Source: Alphaproteobacteria bacterium | GTDB taxonomy: Bacteria > Pseudomonadota > Alphaproteobacteria > SMXP01 | Assembly (NCBI GenBank): GCA_021774995.1 | Contig: JAJFIM010000482.1 | Location: 1-5,552 of the forward strand | Direction: 5' to 3' | DNA: 5,552 bases | In this document: positions 1 to 5,552 of the stretch, one piece after another | Layout: every line of letters starts with the position of its first letter | How positions within the stretch are numbered: position 1 is the stretch's first letter | Translations under genes and position numbers: made by a program | Notes under the pieces: model-generated | What the model saw: only the letters and a program-made list of their open reading frames with translations | Told to the model about the DNA's origin: nothing | Databases searched by the model: none

Positions 1-333
1 GATGACGCCAAGGCGCGCGGCGTTGAAGACGGCGATATGGTCAAAGTCTTCAACGACTCAGGGTTTTTTCTGGTTCTGGCTCATCTCAGCTCGGGCATTC
101 AGCCGGGTATGATGTTCATGTATCATGGATGGGACCCCATGATGTTTGAGGGGCGGCAAAATTTCTCCGCCGTTATCTCTACGGCCGGTCTGATCAAACC
201 AACGTCCATGGCGGGCGATTGGGGTCATTTAGGCTACCGGCCTTTGGCGTTCGCGCCTAATCAGACCTATAAGGATTTTACCTGCGATTTTAAAAAAGCC
301 GAAGACGGCGATTTTGACGAGAACGCCGCATGA
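1..333 (+). CDS. Type II DMSO reductase-family molybdoenzyme, catalytic alpha subunit (C-terminal 110 residues only)
   Basis: This is the 3' end of a gene that begins upstream; it is open in frame from base 1 to the TGA at 331-333. The visible part is the molybdopterin-dinucleotide-binding domain that closes DMSO reductase-family catalytic subunits. It has the typical turn ARGVEDGDMVKVFNDSG (visible residues 5-21), then YHGWDP (41-46) and a tail with AGDWGHLGYRP (71-81) and FAPNQ (84-88). As I recall the family, the YHGW...GHL.RP...APNQ pattern marks the type II group (ethylbenzene, dimethylsulfide and C25-steroid dehydrogenases; selenate and chlorate reductases). These are usually periplasmic, Tat-exported enzymes with bis-MGD and one [4Fe-4S] cluster. 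The signal peptide, FeS motif and Mo ligand all lie upstream, so substrate and direction of reaction cannot be judged. The adjoining beta subunit supports the call. The stop overlaps the chaperone start (ATGA). Confidence 0.88.
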   Translation, partial: DDAKARGVEDGDMVKVFNDSGFFLVLAHLSSGIQPGMMFMYHGWDPMMFEGRQNFSAVISTAGLIKPTSMAGDWGHLGYRPLAFAPNQTYKDFTCDFKKAEDGDFDENAA

Positions 334-1040
334 CGCCGCTTGTCTCAACAGAAACAGCGCGCGCGGCGCCCTTGCCCGACATGCGGCGGACGGACCAAAC
401 GGCTTCAGTCAGAGCGCTCGCTTACGCGCTGTTCTCCAAGCTGTTAAGCTCGCCGTTTGAACGCCAGGAAACTCTCGATGAAATATTTGGCGCGGGAGCG
501 TTGCCTGAACTTTTTGCCGGTCTTCAAGAAACCCTTCCCTATGAGGTTGAATTTCATAGCCTGCGCGAACGCCTGCAGGGGATGACCGGTCAAGAGGCGC
601 GCGCTTTGGGGGCGGAATACTCCTCGTGCTTTGAGGTGGGAAATGACGGACCGCCCGCGCCGCTGCGCGCGGAACTGGTGCGTGTGGGGATGAGTAAAAT
701 GAAAGAGGAGTTGATCCGATTTTATAATTATTTTTCTTATGACCTTCAGGATCAGAGAGCCTGGGCCCCGGATCATATCTCCATTCAGTTGGAATTCATG
801 CAGGTGTTGTGTTTAAAGGAAGCTGCGCAAGAAGAGTTGGATAAGGCGTCCTTTGACCGCGCCCAGCTTGATTTTCTGGAGCGCCATATTGTGTGCTGGT
901 TGCCGGTTTCGATCGGTAAATTGGCGGCGCGCGCCCCTGGCGGCTTTTATACTATTGTAATGTTGGCGCTTGGGGACTTTTTGGAACGCGACCGTCTCTG
1001 GAATGTTGAAACAGCGACCCCAATTCAAGAGGAAAATTAA
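330..1040 (+). CDS. TorD/NarJ-like molybdoenzyme assembly chaperone (delta subunit)
   Basis: This 236-residue soluble protein has the all-helical pattern of the TorD/DmsD/NarJ family. These chaperones bind the catalytic subunit in the cytoplasm, help insert the molybdenum cofactor and hold back Tat export until folding is done; they are not part of the final enzyme. Visible hallmarks are the N-terminal helix VRALAYALFSKLLSSPF (27-43), ALGAEYSSCFEVG (92-104), FYNYFSYDL (131-139), the family signature PDHI (147-150) followed by LEFM (154-157), and FLERHIVCWLP (182-192). No signal peptide or membrane helix is present. The ATG at 330 overlaps the alpha stop as ATGA, which suggests translational coupling; no strong Shine-Dalgarno is visible, and Met18 (ATG 381) is a less likely alternative start. 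The gene sits between alpha and beta, whereas ddh, ser and clr operons have it after beta. It resembles DdhD/EbdD-type proteins, but I do not assign a symbol. Confidence 0.88.
   Translation: MTPLVSTETARAAPLPDMRRTDQTASVRALAYALFSKLLSSPFERQETLDEIFGAGALPELFAGLQETLPYEVEFHSLRERLQGMTGQEARALGAEYSSCFEVGNDGPPAPLRAELVRVGMSKMKEELIRFYNYFSYDLQDQRAWAPDHISIQLEFMQVLCLKEAAQEELDKASFDRAQLDFLERHIVCWLPVSIGKLAARAPGGFYTIVMLALGDFLERDRLWNVETATPIQEEN
1028..1033 (+). promoter_or_regulatory. Ribosome binding site of the beta subunit gene
   Basis: AGAGGA lies 10 bases before the ATG at 1044, inside the last codons of the chaperone gene. It supports that start, which also gives the MARQIAMVLDLNKCIGC N-terminus expected for this family. 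Confidence 0.6.
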
Positions 1041-1043
1041 TCG

Positions 1044-2030
1044 ATGGCCCGTCAAATTGCGATGGTTCTTGATCTTAACAAGTGCATTGGCTGTCACGCC
1101 TGCACGGCGGCGTGCAAATCGCTGTGGACGGATGAGCCGGGTCAGGAATATATGCTGTGGAACAATGTCGAAACCAAACCGGGTATGGGATATCCGCGCA
1201 ATTGGCAGACCAATGGCGGCGGTTGGAAAGACGGCGAGCTGCAACTCAAAGAAATTCCGGCGCCCGAAGAGTTCGGCAATGTGATCGCCCTCAATCATGA
1301 GGAGGTTTATTTTGAAGGGAGCGACAAGCGCCTGAAAAGCGAAGAGGAGATGTTGTGGGGTCCCAATTGGGAGGAAGATTCAAGCTCCGGCGAATACCCC
1401 AATAATTACCACTTCTATTTGCCGCGCCTTTGCAACCATTGCACCAATCCAGCTTGCCTTGCCGCGTGCCCGGTGCGGGCCATTTATAAACGCGAAGAAG
1501 ACGGCATTGTTCTGGTGGATCAGGATAAATGCCAGGGCTTTCGCGAATGCAACAAAGCGTGCCCCTATGACAAAGTATATTTCAACATGGTCAGCGGCAC
1601 GTCGCAAAAATGCATTTTCTGTTTTCCGCGCGTCGAGCAGGGCGTGGCCCCGGCTTGCGCCCGCCAGTGTCCGGGCCGGTTGCGCTTTGTCGGATTTCTC
1701 GATGACATTGGCAAGCCCATCGACCTTCTGGTGAATAAATGGAAAGTGGCTTTGCCTCTGCATGAGGAATACGGCACGGAGCCAAACGTTTTTTATGTCC
1801 CGCCCATGTTGCCGCCTACCTTTGATGAGGAAGGCGATATCGCGCAAGATTCGCGCGTGCCGCTCGACTATCTGCAATATCTATTTGGCGCGCAGGTCGA
1901 TGAGGCGTTAAACACCATGCAACGTGAAATGGAGAAAAAGCAGAATGGAGAAGAGTCTGAATTGATGGATCTTCTTATCGCCAAAGAGTGGAAATCTCTG
2001 TTCAGCATTCCTGATGTGAAGGTGTATTGA
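1044..2030 (+). CDS. Type II DMSO reductase-family beta subunit, four iron-sulfur clusters (EbdB/DdhB-like)
   Basis: This 328-residue electron-transfer subunit passes electrons between the alpha-subunit active site and the next carrier. Four cysteine groups are visible: C14-x2-C17-x2-C20-x3-C24; C130-x2-C133-x4-C138-x3-C142; C163-x2-F166-x2-C169-x3-C173; and C190-x2-C193-x11-C205-x3-C209. In the third, Phe166 replaces the second cysteine. NarH and the type II beta subunits have an aromatic residue there, which marks a [3Fe-4S] cluster, so the expected content is three [4Fe-4S] and one [3Fe-4S]. The stretch QEYMLWNNVETKPGMGYPRN (34-53) and the tail motif VALPLHEEYGTEPNVFYVPP (235-254) closely match what I know of ethylbenzene dehydrogenase and selenate reductase beta subunits. 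There is no signal peptide, as expected for a subunit exported with alpha through Tat. The last ~40 residues are acidic and helical (QREMEKKQNGEESE). The TGA overlaps the next ATG by one base. Confidence 0.93.
   Translation: MARQIAMVLDLNKCIGCHACTAACKSLWTDEPGQEYMLWNNVETKPGMGYPRNWQTNGGGWKDGELQLKEIPAPEEFGNVIALNHEEVYFEGSDKRLKSEEEMLWGPNWEEDSSSGEYPNNYHFYLPRLCNHCTNPACLAACPVRAIYKREEDGIVLVDQDKCQGFRECNKACPYDKVYFNMVSGTSQKCIFCFPRVEQGVAPACARQCPGRLRFVGFLDDIGKPIDLLVNKWKVALPLHEEYGTEPNVFYVPPMLPPTFDEEGDIAQDSRVPLDYLQYLFGAQVDEALNTMQREMEKKQNGEESELMDLLIAKEWKSLFSIPDVKVY
2018..2024 (+). promoter_or_regulatory. Ribosome binding site and TGATG coupling of the MFS-cytochrome gene
   Basis: GAAGGTG sits 7 bases before ATG 2030-2032, inside the end of the beta gene. 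The beta stop TGA (2028-2030) shares one base with this ATG. The site favours ATG 2030 over the in-frame TTG at 2027. Confidence 0.55.
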
Positions 2031-4018
2031 TGGCAAGCGTTGAGGCGGCAAGCGGCGGATTTAGTGAGGGCGGGGCGGTGTCCGGCGCGCGGCGTGTTCT
2101 TTTGATGTCGACCCTTGTGGTCTCAACGGTTCTGGCGAGCCTGGATTCAAGTTTCGTTCCCATCGCTTTTGCCGACATGATTGACGACCTTGACACCAAC
2201 ACGGCGACGGTTGTGTGGGTCGCGCTTGGATATCTGATTGCAGCCACCGGACCGATGCTGTTTTTCTCGCGGCTCGGCGAAGCGATCGGTCAGGTCCGTT
2301 TTTTTCAAATCGGCACCGTCACTTATGCATTGGCCATGTCGGCCTGCGCTTTTGCGCCCAGCGTCGACTGGCTGATTGCTTTGCGCATAATACAGGGTTT
2401 TGGCATGGCGATGTTTCTGCCGGCGACATTTGCCATTGCCGGCCAGATTTACCCGCAGGCCCAGCGGGGGCGGGCTCTGGGTATTTTGCAATCGGCCAAT
2501 GCGGCGGGGTTCTTGTTCGGACCGATATTCGCAGGTTTCCTGCTAGACGCATTTGATTGGCGGGCGATTTTTTCCAGCCGGATTCCTTTCGCCATTTTCG
2601 CCATCGCGATTGCCCTGACCGCGTTTGGCAAAAAAGGCGCGTTGATCCCTCTGAAAAAACGCGAGCATTACGACATCACCGGGGCGGTGTTTCTCACCAT
2701 TGCTTTTTTTGGCATTCTTTACGGCCTGAACCGTCTGCCGGTGGAGGATAACCATCTGGAAGGCCTGGTGTGGCTCATTACCATTGTCGGCATTGCTTTT
2801 TTCATGATGTTTTTGCAACAGGAGCGGTTGAGCAAAGACCCTCTTGTCGATCTTGTCCTGTTCCGGAAAAACCAAGCTTTCGCCAAATCCTCTATCGCTT
2901 TTGCGGCGCTGTTCGCCAGCTTTCCGGTGCAATTGTTTATCTGGCCGCTTCTGCTGCTCTCCGGCATGGAGATACCGGCCTGGGAAGTGGGGCTGATCAT
3001 GGCCGTGCCGGCGGTGGCGACAACGGTTATCAGCCCGATGGCGGGCCGGTGGGCGGATGGCATTGGCGCGGAGTTGTTGTGTTTTATCGGAACGTTTGTG
3101 GTTGCGATCGGCTATCTCGCCATGTTGTTTGTTGAAATCGACAGTGGCTATCTCGTTCTCTTGACGCCGATGATTCTCATTGGCGTGGGAACAGGTCTGT
3201 TTTTCTCTCCTAATAACTCTCTGCTCATGGGCTCCGTTCCGCCTGAGCGCGCCGGCATGGCTTCCGGGTTGATCGGCACTTTAAGGCAGTCGGGATATGC
3301 TGTTGGTTTTGCCGTGATTGCCAGCCTCTTTACGGCGGTGCAGGATAGCTATGAAAAAGACCTTACCGCCTATGCCGTAGAAATTCTGGATGAAGCGCCC
3401 GCAGCGAAGGTGTCGCTTTTGTTTGATGGCGGCGGGATCTGGTCGCCGGAAATCCTGCTGTATATCTTTCATATTACGGTTATCATTTGCACGGCCGTTC
3501 TTCTTCTGACTTTGATCAACTCCGTTCCCAAACTTAAAATGAGCGGCGTGCGGCACATAAGCGCCACGGCGGTTATGCTTCTGGTGGCGGTTTTTGGATC
3601 ATTACTCTACGTGAACAGTTCGGAGCTCACCCCCGGCGACCCAACGGGCAATCTGGCCAGTTCCAATGCGGCTGAAACCCATGTCGCGGCTTTTGGATGG
3701 ATGGCGCGTCAGGTGGACAGTGCGGCCCCTCAAGCGGCGCAAGCGGATCAGGTAAGCGGGGACGTTGTGTATCTCGACAATTGCTCATTCTGTCACGGTC
3801 AAACGGGAGAGGGCATAGAGGGCTTAGGGCTTACTTTGGCGGGCAGTTCTTTCATTGCCGAACTTGACGATGAGGCCCTCAAAGAGTTTATTCTAAACGG
3901 GCGCATGGATGATGATCCGGCCAATGTGACGGGGCAGATCATGCCGCCCATCGATTATCTTGAAGGCAAGGAATATACGGCTTTGATTCAGTATTTGCGT
4001 CAGATTAACCAGCCGTGA
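2030..4018 (+). CDS. DHA2-type MFS transporter fused to a C-terminal cytochrome c domain
   Basis: This 662-residue protein is one uninterrupted frame. Residues ~23-496 form a 14-helix drug:H+ antiporter-2 (EmrB/QacA-like) MFS body. Helix 1 carries the motif-D Asp39 (ASLDSSFVP), helix 5 has the antiporter motif-C-like GFLFGPIFAG (160-169), and DWRAIF follows as in DHA2 proteins. Motif A after helix 2 is degenerate (FFSRLGEAIG). A positively charged link (KLKMSGVRH) precedes a fifteenth helix (~509-529). A ~45-residue linker then leads to a class I c-type cytochrome domain (~575-662) with haem-binding C585-S-F-C588-H589 and the likely axial Met638 in IMPP. With a cytoplasmic N-terminus, 14 helices would leave the C-terminus in the cytoplasm; helix 15 puts the haem domain in the periplasm, where c-haem is attached. 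DHA2 proteins usually end soon after helix 14, at about 450-550 residues. The TGATG junction with the beta gene implies co-expression. Inferred role: transport of substrate or product plus electron transfer with the molybdoenzyme. The transported compound is unknown. Confidence 0.9.
   Translation: MASVEAASGGFSEGGAVSGARRVLLMSTLVVSTVLASLDSSFVPIAFADMIDDLDTNTATVVWVALGYLIAATGPMLFFSRLGEAIGQVRFFQIGTVTYALAMSACAFAPSVDWLIALRIIQGFGMAMFLPATFAIAGQIYPQAQRGRALGILQSANAAGFLFGPIFAGFLLDAFDWRAIFSSRIPFAIFAIAIALTAFGKKGALIPLKKREHYDITGAVFLTIAFFGILYGLNRLPVEDNHLEGLVWLITIVGIAFFMMFLQQERLSKDPLVDLVLFRKNQAFAKSSIAFAALFASFPVQLFIWPLLLLSGMEIPAWEVGLIMAVPAVATTVISPMAGRWADGIGAELLCFIGTFVVAIGYLAMLFVEIDSGYLVLLTPMILIGVGTGLFFSPNNSLLMGSVPPERAGMASGLIGTLRQSGYAVGFAVIASLFTAVQDSYEKDLTAYAVEILDEAPAAKVSLLFDGGGIWSPEILLYIFHITVIICTAVLLLTLINSVPKLKMSGVRHISATAVMLLVAVFGSLLYVNSSELTPGDPTGNLASSNAAETHVAAFGWMARQVDSAAPQAAQADQVSGDVVYLDNCSFCHGQTGEGIEGLGLTLAGSSFIAELDDEALKEFILNGRMDDDPANVTGQIMPPIDYLEGKEYTALIQYLRQINQP
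3752..4015 (+). other. Cytochrome c domain within the MFS fusion
   Basis: This segment encodes residues ~575-662 of the fusion. It has the class I cytochrome c order: an N-terminal helix ending in the CxxCH site (C585, C588, H589), a GEGIEGLGLTLAG stretch, a helix (DDEALKEFILNGR), the likely sixth ligand Met638 in QIMPP, and a final helix EYTALIQYLRQI. The NGR...MPP...YLR pattern resembles cytochrome_CBB3-type (Pfam PF13442/PF00034) domains. Met626 (NGRMDDD) is a less likely ligand. It carries one haem. Confidence 0.9.
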
Positions 4019-4019
4019 G

Positions 4020-4031
4020 GCGGGCGCCCGC
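4020..4031 (+). repeat. 12-base perfect palindrome just after the MFS-cytochrome stop
   Basis: GCGGGCGCCCGC equals its own reverse complement and starts two bases after the TGA at 4016-4018. It could fold as a short GC hairpin, but no T-run follows directly (TATTTAATT comes some 13 bases later), so it is not a convincing intrinsic terminator. It might slow RNA decay or partly separate expression of the next gene. Chance is possible in GC-rich DNA. Confidence 0.3.
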
Positions 4032-4052
4032 GCTGAGAGCCGCTATTTAATT

Positions 4053-4057
4053 GAGGG
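4053..4057 (+). promoter_or_regulatory. Ribosome binding site supporting the GTG start at 4067
   Basis: GAGGG lies 9 bases before GTG 4067. An in-frame TGA at 4052-4054 rules out any earlier start, and the next in-frame ATG (4145) has no comparable site, so the GTG is preferred. Confidence 0.5.
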
Positions 4058-4066
4058 CGTTATCCC

Positions 4067-4732
4067 GTGGCGCACAAATCCTTAAACGATCTTTCCGTCA
4101 TCCCTGAGACAATCAATTTTGCCACGCAAAGCGACAAGCGCATTATGGTGGCTGATTTTGACGATATAGACGTTTACCATCCCGCGCTCATCCGAAAAAT
4201 ACTGGACATGGCGCCGCATGCAAAGGCGGCGCGCCTCCCCATTCCGGGCGCCTGTGGCGTAAAAATTTATGATTTGGATCAATGGGGCTGTGCGGAAGCC
4301 GATTTTATCTATCAAAGAGTTTTTGGCATTGTGTCTCAGATGTTTGATCTGCCGCAGACGGTTGTGGATTTGAGTTGGGCCAGCGTTTATCAGCGCCGGG
4401 ACTATTGCATGCCGCACTCACATGTCCGGTCTAAAATTGCAATTGTCTATCTGCTGGATGAGGGCGATCCGGTTGACCGTAAAAAGGACCGTTTCGGCGG
4501 GCGCTTGTGTTTTGTCGATCCGCGCATTCCCGCCTCATGCCCTGAGGGAGACGGCATTATGACGCGGCCCCTGTTTCCAAAAATGAAGGCGGGGAGCATG
4601 ATCGTTTTTCCATCTGATTTTATCCACTGGGTTCCGCCCTATTTGGGGAAAAAGCCCAGAATTTCCCTGTCATGGGATATTTCAGATGTGATTCTGCCCG
4701 GCGCGCCGACCAAAGATTTTGCGCGTCTTTAA
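4067..4732 (+). CDS. Putative 2OG-Fe(II) oxygenase, 2OG-FeII_Oxy_5-like
   Basis: This 221-residue cytoplasmic protein has no signal peptide or membrane helix. The C-terminal half has the double-stranded beta-helix layout of 2-oxoglutarate/Fe(II) oxygenases. WASVYQRRDYCMPHSHVRSKIAIVYLL (104-130) carries the proximal His117-x-His119. RLCFVDPRI (146-154) follows, then AGSMIVFPSDFIHWVPPY (175-192) with distal His187, and KPRISLSWDI (196-205) with Arg198, which in this fold typically binds the 2OG carboxylate. This order (H-x-H, L.F.DPR, G.....FPS...H.V.P, R.S.S) matches the Pfam 2OG-FeII_Oxy_5 pattern (PF13759) as I remember it. The HSH triplet stands where many family relatives have HxD/E, so the iron ligands should be modelled before activity is assumed. 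Residues 1-100 are less conserved and may form a substrate cap. The gene starts 48 bases after the MFS-cytochrome gene and may be read through from it. The substrate is unknown; hydroxylation of a small organic molecule is only an inference. Confidence 0.72.
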   Translation: MAHKSLNDLSVIPETINFATQSDKRIMVADFDDIDVYHPALIRKILDMAPHAKAARLPIPGACGVKIYDLDQWGCAEADFIYQRVFGIVSQMFDLPQTVVDLSWASVYQRRDYCMPHSHVRSKIAIVYLLDEGDPVDRKKDRFGGRLCFVDPRIPASCPEGDGIMTRPLFPKMKAGSMIVFPSDFIHWVPPYLGKKPRISLSWDISDVILPGAPTKDFARL

Positions 4733-4802
4733 GGGATTCACGGGAGAGGGGGGCTGAACTTTCCTTTGCATATCACGGGCCGAAACCAAAAGGCGGAGGG
4801 AT

Positions 4803-4832
4803 TTGACAAAGTGTGAGTTTCTGGCGGAGACT
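4803..4832 (+). promoter_or_regulatory. Candidate promoter for the Rieske oxygenase gene
   Basis: A perfect -35 hexamer TTGACA (4803-4808) lies in the 163-base gap between the two oxygenase genes. The best -10 at proper spacing is weak: GAGACT (4827-4832), 18 bases downstream. The 8-base palindrome TAGCGCTA (4836-4843) lies just past it, where a regulator might bind. The position fits a separately transcribed gene with a 5' leader of roughly 55 bases. The call rests on the -35 and the location only. Confidence 0.3.
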
Positions 4833-4847
4833 CGATAGCGCTAAAGA

Positions 4848-4867
4848 GCCGTCGGCTGCGTGACGGC
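4848..4867 (+). other. Small stem-loop in the leader of the Rieske gene
   Basis: GCCGTC (4848-4853) and GACGGC (4862-4867) form a 6-base-pair GC stem around the 8-base loop GGCTGCGT. It ends 28 bases before the Rieske ATG and 14 bases before the ribosome binding site. There is no T-run, so it is not a terminator. It could be an operator or leader structure, or chance. Confidence 0.3.
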
Positions 4868-4881
4868 ATGGCGAACAAGAC

Positions 4882-4887
4882 GGGAGG
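4882..4887 (+). promoter_or_regulatory. Ribosome binding site of the Rieske oxygenase gene
   Basis: GGGAGG lies 8 bases before ATG 4896, close to the consensus and at ideal spacing. It fixes the start that gives MYINFWYPAEE, a normal N-terminus for this family. Confidence 0.65.
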
Positions 4888-4895
4888 CGCGGGCC

Positions 4896-5552
4896 ATGTA
4901 TATCAATTTCTGGTACCCGGCTGAGGAAAGCCGCAATCTGACCCAAAACCCCATCGAAGTGAGGTTGCTGGGTCAGGATTTTGTAGTTTTTCGAGATAGC
5001 GCCGGGGCGGCCCATTGCCTCTCCAATGTGTGCGTTCACCGGGGCGCTTCGCTGTCCAATGGTAAGGTGCGGGGCGATTGCGTTGAATGCCCCTATCATG
5101 GATGGCAATTCAATGGGGAAGGCGTGTGCACGCGTATTCCGTCATTGGGACCAGACGGGAAAATTCCGTCGCGCGCCAAAGTGGATTCCTATCCCGTTCA
5201 GGAAAAATATGGACTGGTCTTTGTGTTCCTCGGCGACTTGCCAGAAGAAGAGCGCCCCCCTCTCTTGCCCATCGAAGAATTTGGCGCGCCCGGCTGGCGC
5301 TCCACCGTGCAATGCTTTGAGTGGAATATCAATTTTCAGCGCACCGTCGAAAACGCGCTTGATCCGGCGCACAATGAATTTGTGCATCCCACTCATGGAT
5401 TTTCCGGCACAAATGACAGCTACCGCGTGCCGGATCTCGATCTGATGGAATCGGACTGGGGCGTTGGATTCATGACCACCTATCTCGCCCCGCCGCTGGC
5501 CGACGATAAAATGAAAACAGCGTCAAAGCGCAGCGAGGACGCAACGATTTGG
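4896..5552 (+). CDS. Rieske non-haem iron oxygenase, alpha subunit (N-terminal 219 residues, truncated by window end)
   Basis: The frame is open from ATG 4896 to the last base, so the 3' end lies outside the window. Residues ~5-112 are a Rieske [2Fe-2S] domain with Cys46-V-His48 and Cys65-x2-His68 (16 residues between His48 and Cys65, within the normal range), embedded in NVCVHRGASL and CPYHGWQF. The catalytic domain begins after ~130 and shows NALDPAHNEFVH (153-164). By homology with naphthalene dioxygenase, Asp156 is the bridging Asp and His159 and His164 are iron ligands; the third ligand (Asp) would lie beyond the window. The start FWYPAEESRNL and the overall layout fit the monooxygenase/demethylase-like group (VanA, PaO, KshA-type relatives) rather than classical dioxygenases with a beta subunit, but this is a judgement from the N-terminal half only. 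Such enzymes use O2 and electrons from a separate reductase to hydroxylate or demethylate ring compounds. No reductase or ferredoxin gene is visible here. The substrate is unknown. Confidence 0.92.
   Translation, partial: MYINFWYPAEESRNLTQNPIEVRLLGQDFVVFRDSAGAAHCLSNVCVHRGASLSNGKVRGDCVECPYHGWQFNGEGVCTRIPSLGPDGKIPSRAKVDSYPVQEKYGLVFVFLGDLPEEERPPLLPIEEFGAPGWRSTVQCFEWNINFQRTVENALDPAHNEFVHPTHGFSGTNDSYRVPDLDLMESDWGVGFMTTYLAPPLADDKMKTASKRSEDATIW

Noticed and set aside
121..134. Near-identical TATCATGGATGG strings at ~121 and ~5095 as a possible repeat
   Set aside because: Both encode YHGW in unrelated conserved protein motifs (molybdoenzyme tail and Rieske site); the match is coincidental.
813..1298. 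Reverse-strand open frame of 161 codons spanning the chaperone/beta junction, and a similar 165-codon one at 1380-1877
   Set aside because: Both lie opposite well-supported genes, show no recognisable domain, and are low-complexity, basic products typical of antisense shadows in GC-rich coding DNA.
2027..2029. TTG as an earlier start for the MFS-cytochrome gene
   Set aside because: It is adjacent to ATG 2030, which is the stronger start codon, is well spaced from GAAGGTG and forms the common TGATG overlap.
4020..4050. Possible rho-independent terminator after the MFS-cytochrome gene
   Set aside because: The GC palindrome has no adjacent T-run, and the following TATTTAATT is too far away and mixed; kept only as a palindrome.
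5026..5445. Forward open frame of 139 codons (and another at 5087-5320) inside the Rieske gene
   Set aside because: These are out-of-frame shadows of the Rieske oxygenase, whose own frame carries intact Rieske and iron-binding motifs through the window end.
1..5552. CRISPR array, tRNA/rRNA, insertion sequence or attachment site
   Set aside because: No spaced direct repeats, RNA-gene signatures, transposase motifs or terminal inverted repeats were seen; genes fill nearly the whole window.

Overview
The window looks like an accessory redox and catabolic locus from a Gram-negative bacterium. GC is moderate to high by eye, start/stop overlaps are tight, and all six genes are on the + strand. I infer a proteobacterium, perhaps an alphaproteobacterium; the sequence alone does not prove this.

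Positions 1-4018 form one tightly packed gene block. (1) The first gene is the last 110 residues of a molybdopterin oxidoreductase catalytic subunit. Its tail resembles the type II DMSO reductase subfamily (ethylbenzene dehydrogenase, dimethylsulfide dehydrogenase, selenate and chlorate reductases). (2) It overlaps by ATGA a TorD/NarJ-like assembly chaperone. (3) Three bases later comes the electron-transfer beta subunit, with three four-Cys cluster motifs and one three-Cys-plus-Phe motif. (4) Overlapping the beta stop (TGATG) is the most unusual gene: a 14-helix DHA2-type MFS transporter joined in one frame to an extra, fifteenth membrane helix and a C-terminal class I c-type cytochrome domain (CSFCH). 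It occupies the place where a haem b gamma subunit might be expected.

After a 48-base gap, (5) is a small protein with the layout of a 2OG-Fe(II) oxygenase of the Pfam 2OG-FeII_Oxy_5 type, starting at GTG 4067. After a 163-base gap holding a candidate promoter and a small stem-loop, (6) is the N-terminal 219 residues of a Rieske non-haem iron oxygenase alpha subunit, cut by the window end.

Working model (inference): the alpha-beta molybdoenzyme is exported to the periplasm with help from the chaperone and oxidises or reduces a small organic or inorganic substrate. The cytochrome c domain, placed in the periplasm by helix 15, exchanges electrons with the beta subunit, while the attached MFS body moves a substrate or product. 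The two neighbouring oxygenases suggest a pathway for a recalcitrant organic compound such as a hydrocarbon, terpenoid or steroid. The substrate cannot be read from this window.
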